A DNA stretch of 23,754 bases, taken from positions 1-23,754 of IMG/VR virus record IMGVR_UViG_3300023109_000143; one strand, 5' to 3'. This DNA comes from a virus. This document shows positions 1 through 6,579 of this stretch, piece by piece (positions within the stretch are counted from its first letter, which is position 1; each line of letters begins with the position of its first letter). The notes below the pieces were generated by a model. That model saw only the letters and a program-made list of their open reading frames with translations, ran no database searches and was not told where the DNA came from. The translations under genes and the position numbers were made by a program.

Positions 1-41
1 AACCTATTATAAATCAATTTAAAGAGTTAGGTATAAAATAA
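1..41 (+). CDS. 3' end of an upstream gene (possible gp47/SbcD-like nuclease)
   Basis: A reading frame is open from the window edge to a TAA at 39-41 and would end a protein in the residues PIINQFKELGIK. The next ATG follows three bases later, and the purine-rich AAAGAG inside this tail could serve as its ribosome binding site. In T4-like and many marine phages the gene before the gp46-like ATPase encodes its Mre11/SbcD-type partner (gp47), so that is the natural guess. Twelve residues are far too few to identify a family, so the identity is inference from position only. Confidence 0.45.
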   Translation, partial: PIINQFKELGIK

Positions 42-44
42 ATT

Positions 45-1868
45 ATGTCTATTATTCTAAAAACTTTAAAATTTAGTAATATGTATAGTTATGGAGAAAA
101 TGTATCTATACAACTAGATAAAGAAAAAATAACTCAATTATCTGCTCCTAATGGTAGTGGTAAAAGCTCTATTGCTTTTATACTACAAGAAATACTATTT
201 AATAAAAATATTAAAGGAATTAAAAAGGGAGATATACTAAACAAATACTCCAACTCAAAAAACTGGTCTGCTAATTTAATTTTTTCTGTAGATTCTATAG
301 AGTACACCTTAGACGTTAAAAGATCAGGAGCGCAAACTAAAGTAGTTTTATATAAAGGAAAAGAAGATATATCAGAACATAAAGTTCTAGATACTTATAA
401 AAAATTACACTCTCTATTTGGCATGACTTTTGAAGTGTTTTCTCAATTATCCTATCAAAGCTCAACAGATTTACTAGACTTTTTAAAAGCTACAGACTCT
501 AACAGAAAAAAATTCTTAATAAACCTATTCAGTTTAGAAAAATATTTAACTATTGGAGAAGAGATAAAAAAAACAGGCACAGAAGAAGAACGTAAATTAG
601 TTTCTTTGAAAGGCGAACAGAAAGCAATAGAAACTAGTATTTCAAATATAAATATAGGAAGTAAAAAAGAGTTTGTAGAGATAATAGATATAGACCCGTC
701 CTTAGAGGAAGAAATTATTAAGCTAGAAGCTTCTCTGGCTAACCTAGAAAAAGATACTAGACAGATAGATAAGAATAATATAAATATTAAAGAGTTAGAA
801 GCTATTTCTTTTGATGTGTCTTTAGAAAAACCAGAAGATCCAAACTTAGATAAAGAAATACAAGAAGCTAGAGAAACTGCTAATAATGCTAAGAGAGTTG
901 TTGAAGATACTAGTAAAAAGTTAAAAGGGCTAGATTTAGAAGATAAATGTTATGCCTGTGGGCAAGAGTTAGACATATCTCAATCTATAATACAAAAAAA
1001 TAAATTTGAACAACAAATAGAAGATAGTAAGACTATTTATAATAACTATAAAGATAAGTTTATTTCTTTAACAGCTAAAAATGATATGTATAAATCTTTA
1101 CTTAGAAAATATGAGATAAATCAAAAAAACATAGAAAAATTTGAGACTATTTCTAACTTAATTGATAAGACTCTTCCTACTGACGTTCCTGATAAAAGAG
1201 AAATACAAACAGAATTAAGTAGTTTAAAAAAGACCTTAAAAAATCAAAGAACAGAAAAAAATTATACAGAAAAAATAAACGAAGATATTAGGGTGCATAA
1301 CACAAAAGTAGATCTATTTTCAGAGGAAAAGGAAAAATTTTTATCTAGACAGCTAGTATTAAGAAATGATATACTAAATCTTCAAGATAAGGTTAACAAT
1401 ATTCAAATACTTAAAAAAGCATTTTCTTCATCGGGTATTGTAGCCTTTAAACTAGAAAACGTAGCAAAAGATTTAGAACAAACTATTAATAAATATCTAT
1501 CTATACTATCTGATGGTCAATTTTCAGTATTATTTAGGTTAACAGGAGAAAAACTAAATGTAATTGTTATTAATGAAGGTAAAGAAGTAACTATTGAGTC
1601 TTTATCAGGCGGAGAGTTTAGTAGAGTACAAACAAGCGTATTACTTGCAGTAAGGTCTACTCTTTCTAAAATAGGCGGCAATAGTTTAAATCTATTATTT
1701 TTAGATGAGATAACAGGGGTATTAGATGAGGCAGGAAAAGAAAAGCTATTTGAAGTTCTATCTGTAGAAGAAGGATTGAATGTTTTTCTTATTAGTCACG
1801 ACTATAATCACCCTCTAATACCTAAGATAGAGATAGTAAAAGAAAATAATATGAGTAGGATAGTATAA
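45..1868 (+). CDS. Rad50/SbcC-like recombination endonuclease ATPase subunit (T4 gp46-like)
   Basis: This is a 607-aa SMC-type ATPase. The N-terminal half-domain carries a Walker A motif (APNGSGKSS, residues 34-42). Two long charged coiled-coil stretches follow, interrupted at residues 302-305 by a CYAC (CxxC) that looks like the zinc hook of Rad50-family proteins. The C-terminal half-domain has the ABC signature LSGGEF (520-525) and the Walker B LLFLDE with D554 and E555. Known relatives pair with an Mre11-type nuclease to resect double-strand ends for recombination-dependent replication. The length is close to that of T4 gp46 and much shorter than bacterial SbcC, as expected for phage versions. 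The start at 45 lies three bases after the preceding stop. The nrdA gene follows after nine bases, so this is one transcription unit. I am sure of the family; the exact partner lies outside the window. Confidence 0.93.
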   Translation: MSIILKTLKFSNMYSYGENVSIQLDKEKITQLSAPNGSGKSSIAFILQEILFNKNIKGIKKGDILNKYSNSKNWSANLIFSVDSIEYTLDVKRSGAQTKVVLYKGKEDISEHKVLDTYKKLHSLFGMTFEVFSQLSYQSSTDLLDFLKATDSNRKKFLINLFSLEKYLTIGEEIKKTGTEEERKLVSLKGEQKAIETSISNINIGSKKEFVEIIDIDPSLEEEIIKLEASLANLEKDTRQIDKNNINIKELEAISFDVSLEKPEDPNLDKEIQEARETANNAKRVVEDTSKKLKGLDLEDKCYACGQELDISQSIIQKNKFEQQIEDSKTIYNNYKDKFISLTAKNDMYKSLLRKYEINQKNIEKFETISNLIDKTLPTDVPDKREIQTELSSLKKTLKNQRTEKNYTEKINEDIRVHNTKVDLFSEEKEKFLSRQLVLRNDILNLQDKVNNIQILKKAFSSSGIVAFKLENVAKDLEQTINKYLSILSDGQFSVLFRLTGEKLNVIVINEGKEVTIESLSGGEFSRVQTSVLLAVRSTLSKIGGNSLNLLFLDEITGVLDEAGKEKLFEVLSVEEGLNVFLISHDYNHPLIPKIEIVKENNMSRIV

Positions 1869-1877
1869 AGGAGTGCC

Positions 1878-4193
1878 ATGATACAGGTTATAAAGAGAAC
1901 AGGTAAAAAAGAAGATCTAAACATTGAAAAACTACATAAGGTAGTTTTTTTAGCTTGTGAGGGTATAGCAGGAGTAAGTCCTAGTGAAGTAGAGATTAAA
2001 AGTCAAATACAGTTTTTTGACGGTATTAAAACTTCAGACGTACAAGAAACACTTATAAAAAGTGCCGCAGATTTAATATCTGAGCAAACTCCTAATTATC
2101 AATGGGTAGCAGGAAGACTAATAAACTATAATCTTCGTAAAGAGGTATACGGTCAATTTGACCCTCCTGATCTTTATTCTATAGTAGATAAAAATGTAAA
2201 ATTAGGATTTTATGATCCTGAACTTATAGAAAACTACTCTAAAAAAGAATTTTCAACTGTTAATAAATATATAAAGCATGTACGAGATGATAAATTAACT
2301 TATGTTGCTATGGAGCAATTTAGAGGTAAATATTTAGTACAAAATAGAGTTGAAGAGATTATATACGAAACACCTCAAGTAGCCTATATGTTAATATCTA
2401 TGACACTGTTCGCTAACTATCCTAAAGAAACTAGATTAAAATGGGTAAAAGATTATTATGACGCTATTAGTTTGCATGAGCTTAGCTTGCCTACTCCTAT
2501 CATGGCGGGTCTGCGTACGCCACAACGACAATTCTCTTCTTGCGTACTTATTGAAGCTGATGACAGTCTTGACAGTATTAATGCTACTAGTTCTAGTATT
2601 GTTAAATACGTCAGTCAAAAAGCCGGTATCGGTATCGGAGCAGGAAGAATTAGGTCTATCGGTTCTCCCATACGTAAAGGAGACGCCTATCATACAGGGG
2701 TAATTCCTTTTTATAAAATGTTTCAAGCAGCTACAAGAAGTTGTTCTCAAGGAGGTGTTAGAAACGGGGCAGCTACTTTATATTACCCTATATGGCATCT
2801 TGAAGTAGAAGACTTATTAGTATTAAAGAATAATAAAGGCACAGAAGAAAACCGTGTAAGACATATGGACTATGGAGTACAATTCAATAAGTTATTTTAT
2901 GAGCGCTTAATTACTGGAGGAGATATAACCCTATTCTCTCCTAGTGATGTTCCAGGATTGTACGATTCATTCTTTAATGACCCTGATACTTTTAAAATTA
3001 TGTACGAGGGAGCAGAAAAAAACACAAAGCTAAGAAAGAAAACTGTAAGTGCTATTGATCTATTTTCTTCATTTATGGAAGAACGTAAAAATACAGGACG
3101 TATCTATTTACAAAATGTAGATCATGCTAATACACATTCTAGTTTTGATGAAAAGGTAGCTCCTATTCATCAGTCTAATCTATGTGCAGAGATAGATTTA
3201 CCTACTAAGCCTTTAAAAGACATATTTGATGAAGAAGGTGAAATAAGTCTGTGTACTTTGAGTGCTGTTAATTGGGGCAATGTAAAATGTAAAGAGGATT
3301 TTGAGAGAGTAGGGGCTTTAGCCGTAAGAGGACTAGATGCTCTATTAAGTTATCAAGATTATCCTTTACGTGCAGCACAGCTATCTACAGAAAAAAGAAG
3401 GCCTTTAGGCGTTGGTATTATTAATTTTGCATATTGGTTAGCTAAAAATAATCTTAATTATCAAGATATAGATGAGCAAGGATTGTCTCTGATAGATGAA
3501 TGGGCAGAAGCATGGAGTTATTACTTAATTAAAGCAAGCGCAGATTTAGCTGTTGATAAGGGTGCCTGCCCAGGAGTTATGGAAACAAAATATGGACACG
3601 GCCTTACACCTAATCAAACATATAAGAAAGACGTAGATGAACTAGTTCCTCATGTAGAGCGTATGGATTGGGAAGGGCTACGTGAGCAGTTAAAAACAAC
3701 AGGTATTCGTAATTCAACACTAATGGCTCTTATGCCTGCAGAAACTAGCGCACAAATAAGTAATAGTACTAACGGTATTGAACCTCCCAGAAGTTTAGTA
3801 AGTATTAAACAGTCTAAACATGGAGTATTAAAACAAGTAGTTCCTGGTATACATAAACTAAAGAATAAATATGATTTATTATGGGATCAACGTTCTCCAG
3901 AAGGGTATATTAAGATTATGGCCGTACTGCAGAAGTATATTGATCAAGGAATTAGTGTTAATACAAGTTACAATCCTCAGTACTTTGAAGAAGAAAAAAT
4001 ACCTATGAGTTTAATGTTACAGCATCTATTAATGTTTTATAAGTATGGCGGTAAACAATTATACTACTTTAATACCTATGATGGACAAGGGGAATTAGAC
4101 TTAAGTAGCTTAGAAGATAAAGAAGAATTAGACAGAGATAGTTTTGACTCAGACGAAGAGTATGATGACTATTGTGAAAGTTGTGTATTATAA
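1878..4193 (+). CDS. nrdA: Ribonucleoside-diphosphate reductase class Ia, alpha subunit
   Basis: The 771-aa protein is the large, catalytic subunit that reduces ribonucleotides to deoxyribonucleotides in the cytoplasm, working with NrdB. An ATP-cone allosteric domain occupies roughly residues 1-90. The redox and radical residues align with E. coli NrdA at a constant offset of three: C222 (SSCVL), N434/C436/E438 in NLCAEI, and C459 in CTLSAVNWG. The radical-transfer tyrosine pair is Y729/Y730 in KQLYYFNT. The acidic C-terminal tail ends in CESC (C766, C769), the mobile dithiol that a glutaredoxin or thioredoxin re-reduces. AAAGGAG sits just before the ATG at 1878. nrdB follows 11 bases downstream. 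Bases about 2461-2700 are clearly richer in G+C than their surroundings; I see no intein or intron. Confidence 0.98.
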   Translation: MIQVIKRTGKKEDLNIEKLHKVVFLACEGIAGVSPSEVEIKSQIQFFDGIKTSDVQETLIKSAADLISEQTPNYQWVAGRLINYNLRKEVYGQFDPPDLYSIVDKNVKLGFYDPELIENYSKKEFSTVNKYIKHVRDDKLTYVAMEQFRGKYLVQNRVEEIIYETPQVAYMLISMTLFANYPKETRLKWVKDYYDAISLHELSLPTPIMAGLRTPQRQFSSCVLIEADDSLDSINATSSSIVKYVSQKAGIGIGAGRIRSIGSPIRKGDAYHTGVIPFYKMFQAATRSCSQGGVRNGAATLYYPIWHLEVEDLLVLKNNKGTEENRVRHMDYGVQFNKLFYERLITGGDITLFSPSDVPGLYDSFFNDPDTFKIMYEGAEKNTKLRKKTVSAIDLFSSFMEERKNTGRIYLQNVDHANTHSSFDEKVAPIHQSNLCAEIDLPTKPLKDIFDEEGEISLCTLSAVNWGNVKCKEDFERVGALAVRGLDALLSYQDYPLRAAQLSTEKRRPLGVGIINFAYWLAKNNLNYQDIDEQGLSLIDEWAEAWSYYLIKASADLAVDKGACPGVMETKYGHGLTPNQTYKKDVDELVPHVERMDWEGLREQLKTTGIRNSTLMALMPAETSAQISNSTNGIEPPRSLVSIKQSKHGVLKQVVPGIHKLKNKYDLLWDQRSPEGYIKIMAVLQKYIDQGISVNTSYNPQYFEEEKIPMSLMLQHLLMFYKYGGKQLYYFNTYDGQGELDLSSLEDKEELDRDSFDSDEEYDDYCESCVL

Positions 4194-4204
4194 AGGAAAA
4201 AATT

Positions 4205-5335
4205 ATGTCAGTATTAAATGAAAACAGCAGAAATAAACACTTAACCTCCCTAATGTTTTTAGATCCCGAAGGAGGAGTAGACATTCAGAGGTATGATACT
4301 TTAAAGTATAAACAATTTGATAAACTTACAGATAAGCAGTTAGGTTTCTTTTGGCGCCCAGAAGAGATAGATGTAACTAAAGATAGTAAAGATTTTAGAG
4401 GTTTAACAGAGCATGAGCAGCATATTTTTACTGCAAACTTAAAACGGCAAATCTTACTAGATTCTGTTCAAGGAAGAGCGCCTGTAGAAGCTTTTGGAGG
4501 AATAGTAGGTCTTCCAGAGTTAGAAAATTGGATTTTAACTTGGACTTTTAGTGAATCTATTCACTCTCGTAGCTACACTCATATTATTAGAAATATTTAT
4601 ACTAATCCTAGTATTATATTTGATGAGATGATGAATGTTACTGAGATCACAGACTGCGCCTCTGATATTACTAAGTACTATGATGAGCTTCTAAGATTAA
4701 GCAAACTATATCAATTATTTGGTGAGGGAACCCACACAATTAATGGTGAAAAGTATGTAGTTGATATGTATGAGCTTAAAAAATTATTGTATCTTTGCAT
4801 AGCTAGTGTTAATATCTTAGAAGGTGTTCGTTTCTATGTAAGCTTTGCATGTAGTTGGGCATTTGCCGAACTAAAGAAGATGGAAGGCAACGCTAAGATT
4901 ATTAAACTAATTGCTCGCGATGAAAACTTACATCTTGCCTCCACACAGCAAATGATTAAATTATTACCTAAAGATGATCCTGATTATGCTACTATTATTC
5001 CTGAGTGTGAGGATACTGTTAGAAGTATGTTTACAGAAGCGATGCAGCAGGAAAAACAATGGGCAGAATACTTATTTAAAGATGGTTCAATGATTGGTTT
5101 GAATGCTCAATTACTAAGTGACTACGTAGAGTGGATAACTCATAAAAGACTAGTAGCTGCAGGAGTAAAGCCTGATTTTAGTGTTCCTAGAGCTAACCCT
5201 CTTCCTTGGACTCAAAAATGGATAAGTGGGGCAGAAGTACAAGTAGCCCCTCAAGAAACTGAAATTTCTAGTTATGTTATCGGTGGCACAAAAAAAGATG
5301 TTAGTGATAAATCATTCGAAGGATTTAGTTTATAA
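4205..5335 (+). CDS. nrdB: Ribonucleoside-diphosphate reductase class Ia, beta subunit
   Basis: This 376-aa small subunit holds the di-iron centre and tyrosyl radical that starts catalysis in NrdA. All the key residues are present at a constant offset of two from E. coli NrdB: iron ligands D86, E117, H120, E206, E240 and H243, and the radical tyrosine Y124 in ESIHSRSY. It is therefore a classical Y-radical class Ia enzyme and not a variant lacking the tyrosine. I chose the ATG at 4205 because AAAGGA at 4193-4198 is well placed for it. The in-frame TTG at 4181 would put the start inside nrdA and has no ribosome site. The stop is followed after one base by a tRNA gene, so both probably share one transcript that ends at the hairpin at 5419-5444. 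Confidence 0.97.
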   Translation: MSVLNENSRNKHLTSLMFLDPEGGVDIQRYDTLKYKQFDKLTDKQLGFFWRPEEIDVTKDSKDFRGLTEHEQHIFTANLKRQILLDSVQGRAPVEAFGGIVGLPELENWILTWTFSESIHSRSYTHIIRNIYTNPSIIFDEMMNVTEITDCASDITKYYDELLRLSKLYQLFGEGTHTINGEKYVVDMYELKKLLYLCIASVNILEGVRFYVSFACSWAFAELKKMEGNAKIIKLIARDENLHLASTQQMIKLLPKDDPDYATIIPECEDTVRSMFTEAMQQEKQWAEYLFKDGSMIGLNAQLLSDYVEWITHKRLVAAGVKPDFSVPRANPLPWTQKWISGAEVQVAPQETEISSYVIGGTKKDVSDKSFEGFSL

Positions 5336-5336
5336 A

Positions 5337-5412
5337 GCTCCTATAGCTCAGCTGGTAGAGCAATTGATTTGTAATCAATAGGTCCGCGGTTCGAGTCCGT
5401 GTGGGAGCACCA
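5337..5412 (+). tRNA. tRNA-Thr, anticodon UGU
   Basis: The 76 bases fold into a standard cloverleaf. The acceptor stem is GCTCCTA paired with TGGGAGC, the D stem is GCTC/GAGC, the anticodon stem is ATTGA/TCAAT around the loop TTTGTAA (anticodon TGT at 5370-5372), and the T stem is CGCGG/CCGTG with loop TTCGAGT. Discriminator A and an encoded CCA follow. It reads ACA threonine codons, which suit an AT-rich phage. It begins one base after the nrdB stop and must be cut out of the reductase transcript. Confidence 0.97.
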
Positions 5413-5418
5413 TTAATT

Positions 5419-5444
5419 ATAACCAGAGAGCAATCTCTGGTTAT
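5419..5444 (+). terminator. Rho-independent terminator after nrdA-nrdB-tRNA
   Basis: A perfect 11-bp stem (ATAACCAGAGA with TCTCTGGTTAT) closes a GCAA tetraloop and is followed by the T-rich TTTATTTT. It stops the upstream operon and insulates the small-gene cassette that follows. The stem is partly palindromic, but a T tract is clear only on the + side. Confidence 0.85.
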
Positions 5445-5472
5445 TTTATTTTAGCATTTTGTACCTCTAAGC

Positions 5473-5489
5473 TATGCAAACTGTGCATA
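5473..5489. promoter_or_regulatory. Inverted repeat, possible operator
   Basis: TATGCA and TGCATA flank a 5-base spacer (AACTG), making a 17-bp dyad about 20 bases upstream of the probable promoter of the small-gene cassette. The position fits a repressor or activator site. No A/T-tract suggests termination. Such short dyads can arise by chance, so confidence is low. Confidence 0.3.
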
Positions 5490-5510
5490 CCGGGTTTGAC
5501 ATAATTATAG

Positions 5511-5539
5511 TTGTTTTTTGAGCCTTTTTATTATATACT
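5511..5539 (+). promoter_or_regulatory. Probable sigma70-type promoter of the small-gene cassette
   Basis: TTGTTT (5511-5516) and TATACT (5534-5539) are separated by exactly 17 bases, and an AAGGAG-type ribosome site and ATG (5562) follow. The site lies between a terminator and the first small gene, where a new start is required. A perfect TTGACA at 5496-5501 lies just upstream but has no -10 box at the right distance; it may be part of an activator or overlapping promoter region. This is prediction from consensus only. Confidence 0.55.
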
Positions 5540-5561
5540 ATAAGTATAGAAGGAGAAAAAC

Positions 5562-5723
5562 ATGAAACTTTTAAAAAGACTATTTAGTAAATTAAAACCA
5601 AAAACAGAGCAAGAAAGAATTAATGAGTACCTAGCTCAATCTACTGACCTAGTAGACCTAGAGAGAAGACAAAAGAAATTAATATACGGGAACATGAATC
5701 CTAACTTAAGAGGATGGGTATAA
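5562..5723 (+). CDS. Small DUF3563-like protein, first gene of the cassette
   Basis: This 53-aa ORF has a very basic N-terminus (MKLLKRLFSKLKPK) followed by YLAQSTDLVDLERRQ and an end in NLRGWV. The YLAQS.DL.DLERR pattern resembles the DUF3563 family of small proteobacterial proteins, whose function is unknown. An AAGGAG-type ribosome site lies about 8 bases before the ATG. The stop (TAA at 5721-5723) overlaps the next start in a TAATG, so the two genes are probably translationally coupled. The family call rests on a remembered pattern and not a search. Confidence 0.6.
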   Translation: MKLLKRLFSKLKPKTEQERINEYLAQSTDLVDLERRQKKLIYGNMNPNLRGWV

Positions 5724-5956
5724 TGACACAGCATATATTAATAGCACATAATTTCTCTACTAAAATAATTGAAAACTTAATAGATTCTTTACGAACTTTT
5801 GCACAGTATTATAAACAAAAGCGCATAACTAAACAAACTATAAAAGAGCTATCTAGATTATCAGACTATGACTTAGAAGATATAGGTCTTACCCGAGGCG
5901 ACATTTACCGTGTAGCTCGTTCAGGCTCTAAAATTAAAAATAGGGGGTGGCTATAA
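5723..5956 (+). CDS. DUF1127 (YjiS-like) small basic protein
   Basis: The 77-aa protein ends in the DUF1127 signature, LSDYDLEDIGLTRGDI followed by basic residues, at about residues 47-62. DUF1127 proteins are small, arginine- or lysine-rich proteins abundant in Alphaproteobacteria. At least one, CcaF1 of Rhodobacter sphaeroides, has been reported to bind RNA and affect RNA turnover and stress responses. I chose the ATG at 5723, which overlaps the previous stop and is well placed from AAGAGG at about 5708-5713; the ATG at 5714 is too close to that site. A phage-borne copy could modulate host RNA or metabolism, which is inference. The stop overlaps the next start (TAATG), so coupling continues. 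Confidence 0.8.
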   Translation: MTQHILIAHNFSTKIIENLIDSLRTFAQYYKQKRITKQTIKELSRLSDYDLEDIGLTRGDIYRVARSGSKIKNRGWL

Positions 5957-6138
5957 TGACAGCTTTAGTAACAAACTATATCTTCTCACCCTTGTCGGGT
6001 TTGTGGTCTTCATTCGATCGGTTTACACAGACGATTGGATACTCCAGAGCGGCAGCGGAGCTCGCAAGAATGGGTTACCACGAGGAAGCCAAACGTTGTA
6101 TATTGCAGATTCAAGAAATGCATAACAAAAGGAAATAA
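5956..6138 (+). CDS. Small protein of unknown function, base composition unlike neighbours
   Basis: This is a 60-aa ORF whose middle reads GYSRAAAELARMGYHEEAKR, an Ala/Arg/Glu-rich helix resembling segments found in small proteins encoded near DUF1127 genes. I cannot name a family. The start at 5956 overlaps the DUF1127 stop and follows a good ribosome site (AGGGGG). Bases 5991-6120 are about 48% G+C (63 of 130 counted), far above the surrounding phage sequence, and use codons such as CTC, CGG, TCG and GCG that are rare elsewhere in the window. This suggests recent acquisition, perhaps from the host. Coupling to DUF1127 suggests the two proteins act together. Confidence 0.75.
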   Translation: MTALVTNYIFSPLSGLWSSFDRFTQTIGYSRAAAELARMGYHEEAKRCILQIQEMHNKRK

Positions 6139-6139
6139 A

Positions 6140-6328
6140 ATGACTCCTAGAGAGCAAGCACAAATAGAAGCAGAGAAAACTTTTAACTTGTTTATTATGT
6201 GGAGTAAAAGAGTAACATTATGGTCTATAGTATTTTTATTAATCGTAGTTGTGGGCTGCAACTCTGGTGTTCAAGATAAAGATACATATCCAGGCTATAA
6301 TGGAGAGCAGTATGCTCCAACGATATAA
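6140..6328 (+). CDS. Single-span membrane protein resembling aa3 oxidase subunit IV (or a lipoprotein)
   Basis: The 62-aa protein starts at 6140 behind AAAAGG. The N-terminal part REQAQIEAEKTFNLFIMW followed by one hydrophobic span (about residues 25-39) resembles the alphaproteobacterial aa3-type cytochrome c oxidase subunit IV family (COX4_pro_2), whose typical members carry EQEKTF..F and then one helix. An alternative is a lipoprotein: VVGC at residues 37-40 fits a lipobox, but the 24-residue stretch before the hydrophobic core would be long for a signal peptide. If the first reading is right, it could sit in the host respiratory membrane. It overlaps the next gene by 17 bases. The longer in-frame extension upstream is a shadow of the preceding gene. 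Confidence 0.7.
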   Translation: MTPREQAQIEAEKTFNLFIMWSKRVTLWSIVFLLIVVVGCNSGVQDKDTYPGYNGEQYAPTI

Positions 6329-6485
6329 AAGAATTGTTGACTGGTATTATCACTTAAGACATCAAGGTTGGTGTCTTGGTGTAACGAATACAGGCCCTTG
6401 GTATAGTCGTTACAGTAAGTTTAATTGTATTATATGGGCTTGGCATAACTCAAGTACTCATACTCCTGATGGTAAATACTTGTAG
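6312..6485 (+). CDS. Hypothetical small protein, last gene of the cassette
   Basis: This 57-aa ORF begins MLQRYKRIVDWYYHLRHQGW and is rich in Trp, Tyr and His (five Trp), with two cysteines (C21, C39). There is no signal peptide or membrane span. I do not recognise the family. The ATG at 6312 is chosen because GGAG at 6302-6305 is correctly spaced; longer in-frame starts lie inside the preceding gene with no ribosome site. It overlaps the membrane-protein gene in another frame, so coupled translation is likely. A strong terminator begins ten bases after its stop, making it the cassette's last gene. Confidence 0.65.
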   Translation: MLQRYKRIVDWYYHLRHQGWCLGVTNTGPWYSRYSKFNCIIWAWHNSSTHTPDGKYL

Positions 6486-6494
6486 TATAAAAGT

Positions 6495-6524
6495 AAAAAG
6501 AGTCCAATAAGGGCTCTTTTTTTA
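6495..6524 (+). terminator. Rho-independent terminator ending the small-gene cassette
   Basis: AAAAAGAGTCC pairs with GGGCTCTTTTT (11 bp, one G-T wobble) around an AATAA loop, and the T run continues beyond the stem. Together with the hairpin at 5419-5444 it brackets the five small genes as an independent transcription unit. Confidence 0.88.
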
Positions 6525-6579
6525 TATTATATTAGACTTATGGTTCTTTTTTATATTAGTATTGTGTAAAGGAGATATT

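Noticed and set aside
2436-2750. A 104-residue frame on the - strand and an 81-residue + frame inside nrdA
   Set aside because: Both lie wholly inside nrdA, whose motifs are continuous here. They stay open because the local GC content is higher. No ribosome sites.
1878-4193. Intein or group I intron in nrdA
   Set aside because: The protein aligns at a constant offset with E. coli NrdA through C222, C436, C459 and Y729/Y730, and has normal length, so no insertion is present.
4181-4204. TTG start for nrdB eight codons upstream
   Set aside because: It lies inside nrdA and has no ribosome site; AAAGGA fits the ATG at 4205.
5496-5501. Perfect TTGACA as the -35 box of the cassette promoter
   Set aside because: No -10-like hexamer at 16-18 bases (TGAGCC is found there). 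TTGTTT-17-TATACT is the better pair.
6010-6261. 83-residue frame on the - strand opposite the small-gene cassette
   Set aside because: It is antisense to two well-supported coupled genes with ribosome sites and has no plausible start signal.
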